Positions 12,828-13,602 of a DNA stretch of 13,602 nt are shown here, one piece after another. The notes beneath the pieces were generated by a model. That model saw nothing but the letters and a program-made list of their open reading frames with translations. It had not been told where the DNA came from and did no database searches. The stretch is from Candidatus Rifleibacteriota bacterium (lineage in GTDB: Bacteria; Muiribacteriota; Ozemobacteria; Ozemobacterales; Ozemobacteraceae). Location of the stretch: the NCBI GenBank assembly GCA_028691595.1, contig JAQUZA010000034.1, forward strand, positions 1 to 13,602. The letters run 5' to 3'. The stretch's first letter is position 1, and each line of letters begins with the position of its first letter. A program made the translations under genes and the position numbers.

Positions 12828-13602
12828 ACTTCTTGCCAGCGTTTTATCAGAACCCCTCAGCCATATTCTTGAGCAACACCCGGTCTGCCGGGACTTTTTC
12901 CTGAACCTGCGCCTTGTCGATATAAACTGGAACCTGCCCCTGATGCAGGCCCTTGATCACGTAGACGCTGAGGCAATCTCTGAATTCGGGCTCGACAAAG
13001 ATATGATTCTGCGTGATTTTTGCGACTTTCTCAAAACTTTCGCAAAAAAGGCCGAAGACAGCCTGGCAATCAAATCGATAACCATCCTGGGCGGCCATGG
13101 CAAGACCGGAGTCGGCGAAATTGCAGAGTTTACCGTCTCGATCGGCGAAATCGTCAGCATCGTCGGGCCGACCGGCTCGGGCAAAAGCCGATTGCTTGCC
13201 GATATTGAGTGCCTGGCCGACGGTGACACCCCGACCGGGCGCAAGGTTCTTATCGACGGCAGAAAGCTGAGCGACGCAGAAAGATTCGACGTAGAAGGAC
13301 GGCTGATAGCGCAGCTTTCCCAGAACATGAATTTCGTCATGGATCTGACCGTCAGGGAATTTCTTGAAATGCATGCCGGAAGCCGCCTGTCGATGGACAT
13401 CGGCAAAACGATCGAACGCTGCTTTGCCTGCGCTAATGAGCTGGCGGGCGAAAAATTCACCATGGAAACCAGGGTGACACAGCTCAGCGGCGGGCAATCA
13501 CGGGCTCTGATGATTGCTGATACTGCATATATGAGCACTTCCCCGATCGTGCTGATCGATGAAATTGAAAATGCCGGCATCGACCGGCGGCAGGCGATTG
13601 CC
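12820..13602 (+). CDS. ABC-type ATPase with a DUF1858-like N-terminal helical domain (3' end outside the window)
   Basis: The frame opens at ATG 12820 and stays open for 261 codons to the window's edge. Residues 1-75 are helical. HILEQHPVCRDFFLNL, then NLPLMQALDHV, then EFGLDKDMILRDFCDFL resembles the DUF1858/ScdA-N type of small domain, but this is a pattern-level match. Residues 84-261 form an ABC ATPase core: GPTGSGKS (116-123), Gln168 as Q-loop, LSGGQSRA (222-229) and Walker B PIVLIDEIENAGID (242-255), in which Glu248 is present. There are no membrane segments, and the partner transporter already has its own ATPase, so this is probably a soluble ATPase working with the overlapping GTPase gene (8-base overlap, no independent ribosome site). 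Possible roles are energy-driven cofactor loading or reactivation. The switch histidine region is cut off. Confidence 0.75.
   Translation, partial: MDKLLASVLSEPLSHILEQHPVCRDFFLNLRLVDINWNLPLMQALDHVDAEAISEFGLDKDMILRDFCDFLKTFAKKAEDSLAIKSITILGGHGKTGVGEIAEFTVSIGEIVSIVGPTGSGKSRLLADIECLADGDTPTGRKVLIDGRKLSDAERFDVEGRLIAQLSQNMNFVMDLTVREFLEMHAGSRLSMDIGKTIERCFACANELAGEKFTMETRVTQLSGGQSRALMIADTAYMSTSPIVLIDEIENAGIDRRQAIA

Noticed and set aside
12847..13580. Two long minus-strand open frames over the last 700 bases.
   Set aside because: They oppose the plus-strand ABC ATPase, which has intact Walker A, signature and Walker B motifs and is open through the window's end.
1..13602. tRNA, rRNA, CRISPR arrays, insertion sequences or riboswitches.
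   Set aside because: I found no cloverleaf with a TTCRA T-arm, no spaced direct repeats, no transposase reading and no recognisable riboswitch core (lysine upstream of dapE, molybdopterin upstream of the permease) by eye.

Overview
The window is a piece of a Gram-negative-type bacterial chromosome. Sec signal peptides, a periplasmic binding protein and the succinylase branch of diaminopimelate synthesis all point that way. From about 1860 onward GC is moderate to fairly high with even coding character, whereas positions 1-1860 are clearly AT-rich with a different gene style. The species cannot be named from sequence alone. The HypB/UreG-like GTPase and the molybdate-binding protein fit, but do not prove, an anaerobe with a metal-rich metabolism.

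Region 1 (1-1877) looks acquired. It opens with the tail of a ribbon-helix-helix antitoxin-like protein whose stop codon lies inside a structured, GC-rich element at 119-219 that has the layout of an integron attC site. Then come a tightly packed DUF4258/DUF2283 pair (toxin-antitoxin-like), a membrane-anchored HExxH metalloprotease, and about 350 bases of decayed coding sequence. I read this as the end of an integron cassette array or a cluster of cassettes.

Region 2 (1878-3804) carries an exported DJ-1/PfpI-family protein with an unusual C-terminal DnaJ-type zinc finger, and then an AraC-family regulator. Two strong dyad symmetries lie between them.

Region 3 (3983-6982, minus strand) is a compact lysine/peptidoglycan operon, dapE-dapD-dapC, with overlapping genes and a good sigma-70-type promoter. 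Divergent from it is an HD-domain CCA-adding/poly(A) polymerase-family gene (7249-8709).

Region 4 (8766-13602) is the most interesting part. One arm on the minus strand encodes a FecCD-type permease, its ABC ATPase and a small molybdate-binding Mop protein. The divergent plus-strand arm encodes the matching periplasmic binding protein, a HypB/UreG-like GTPase with several Cys motifs, and a soluble ABC-type ATPase with a DUF1858-like helical N-terminal domain that runs off the window. The arms share a 128-base control region with a promoter overlapping a dyad. The set reads as an uptake-plus-intracellular-handling system for a metal or metal oxyanion. Molybdate or tungstate is the best guess because of Mop, while nickel or a corrinoid remains possible from the GTPase.
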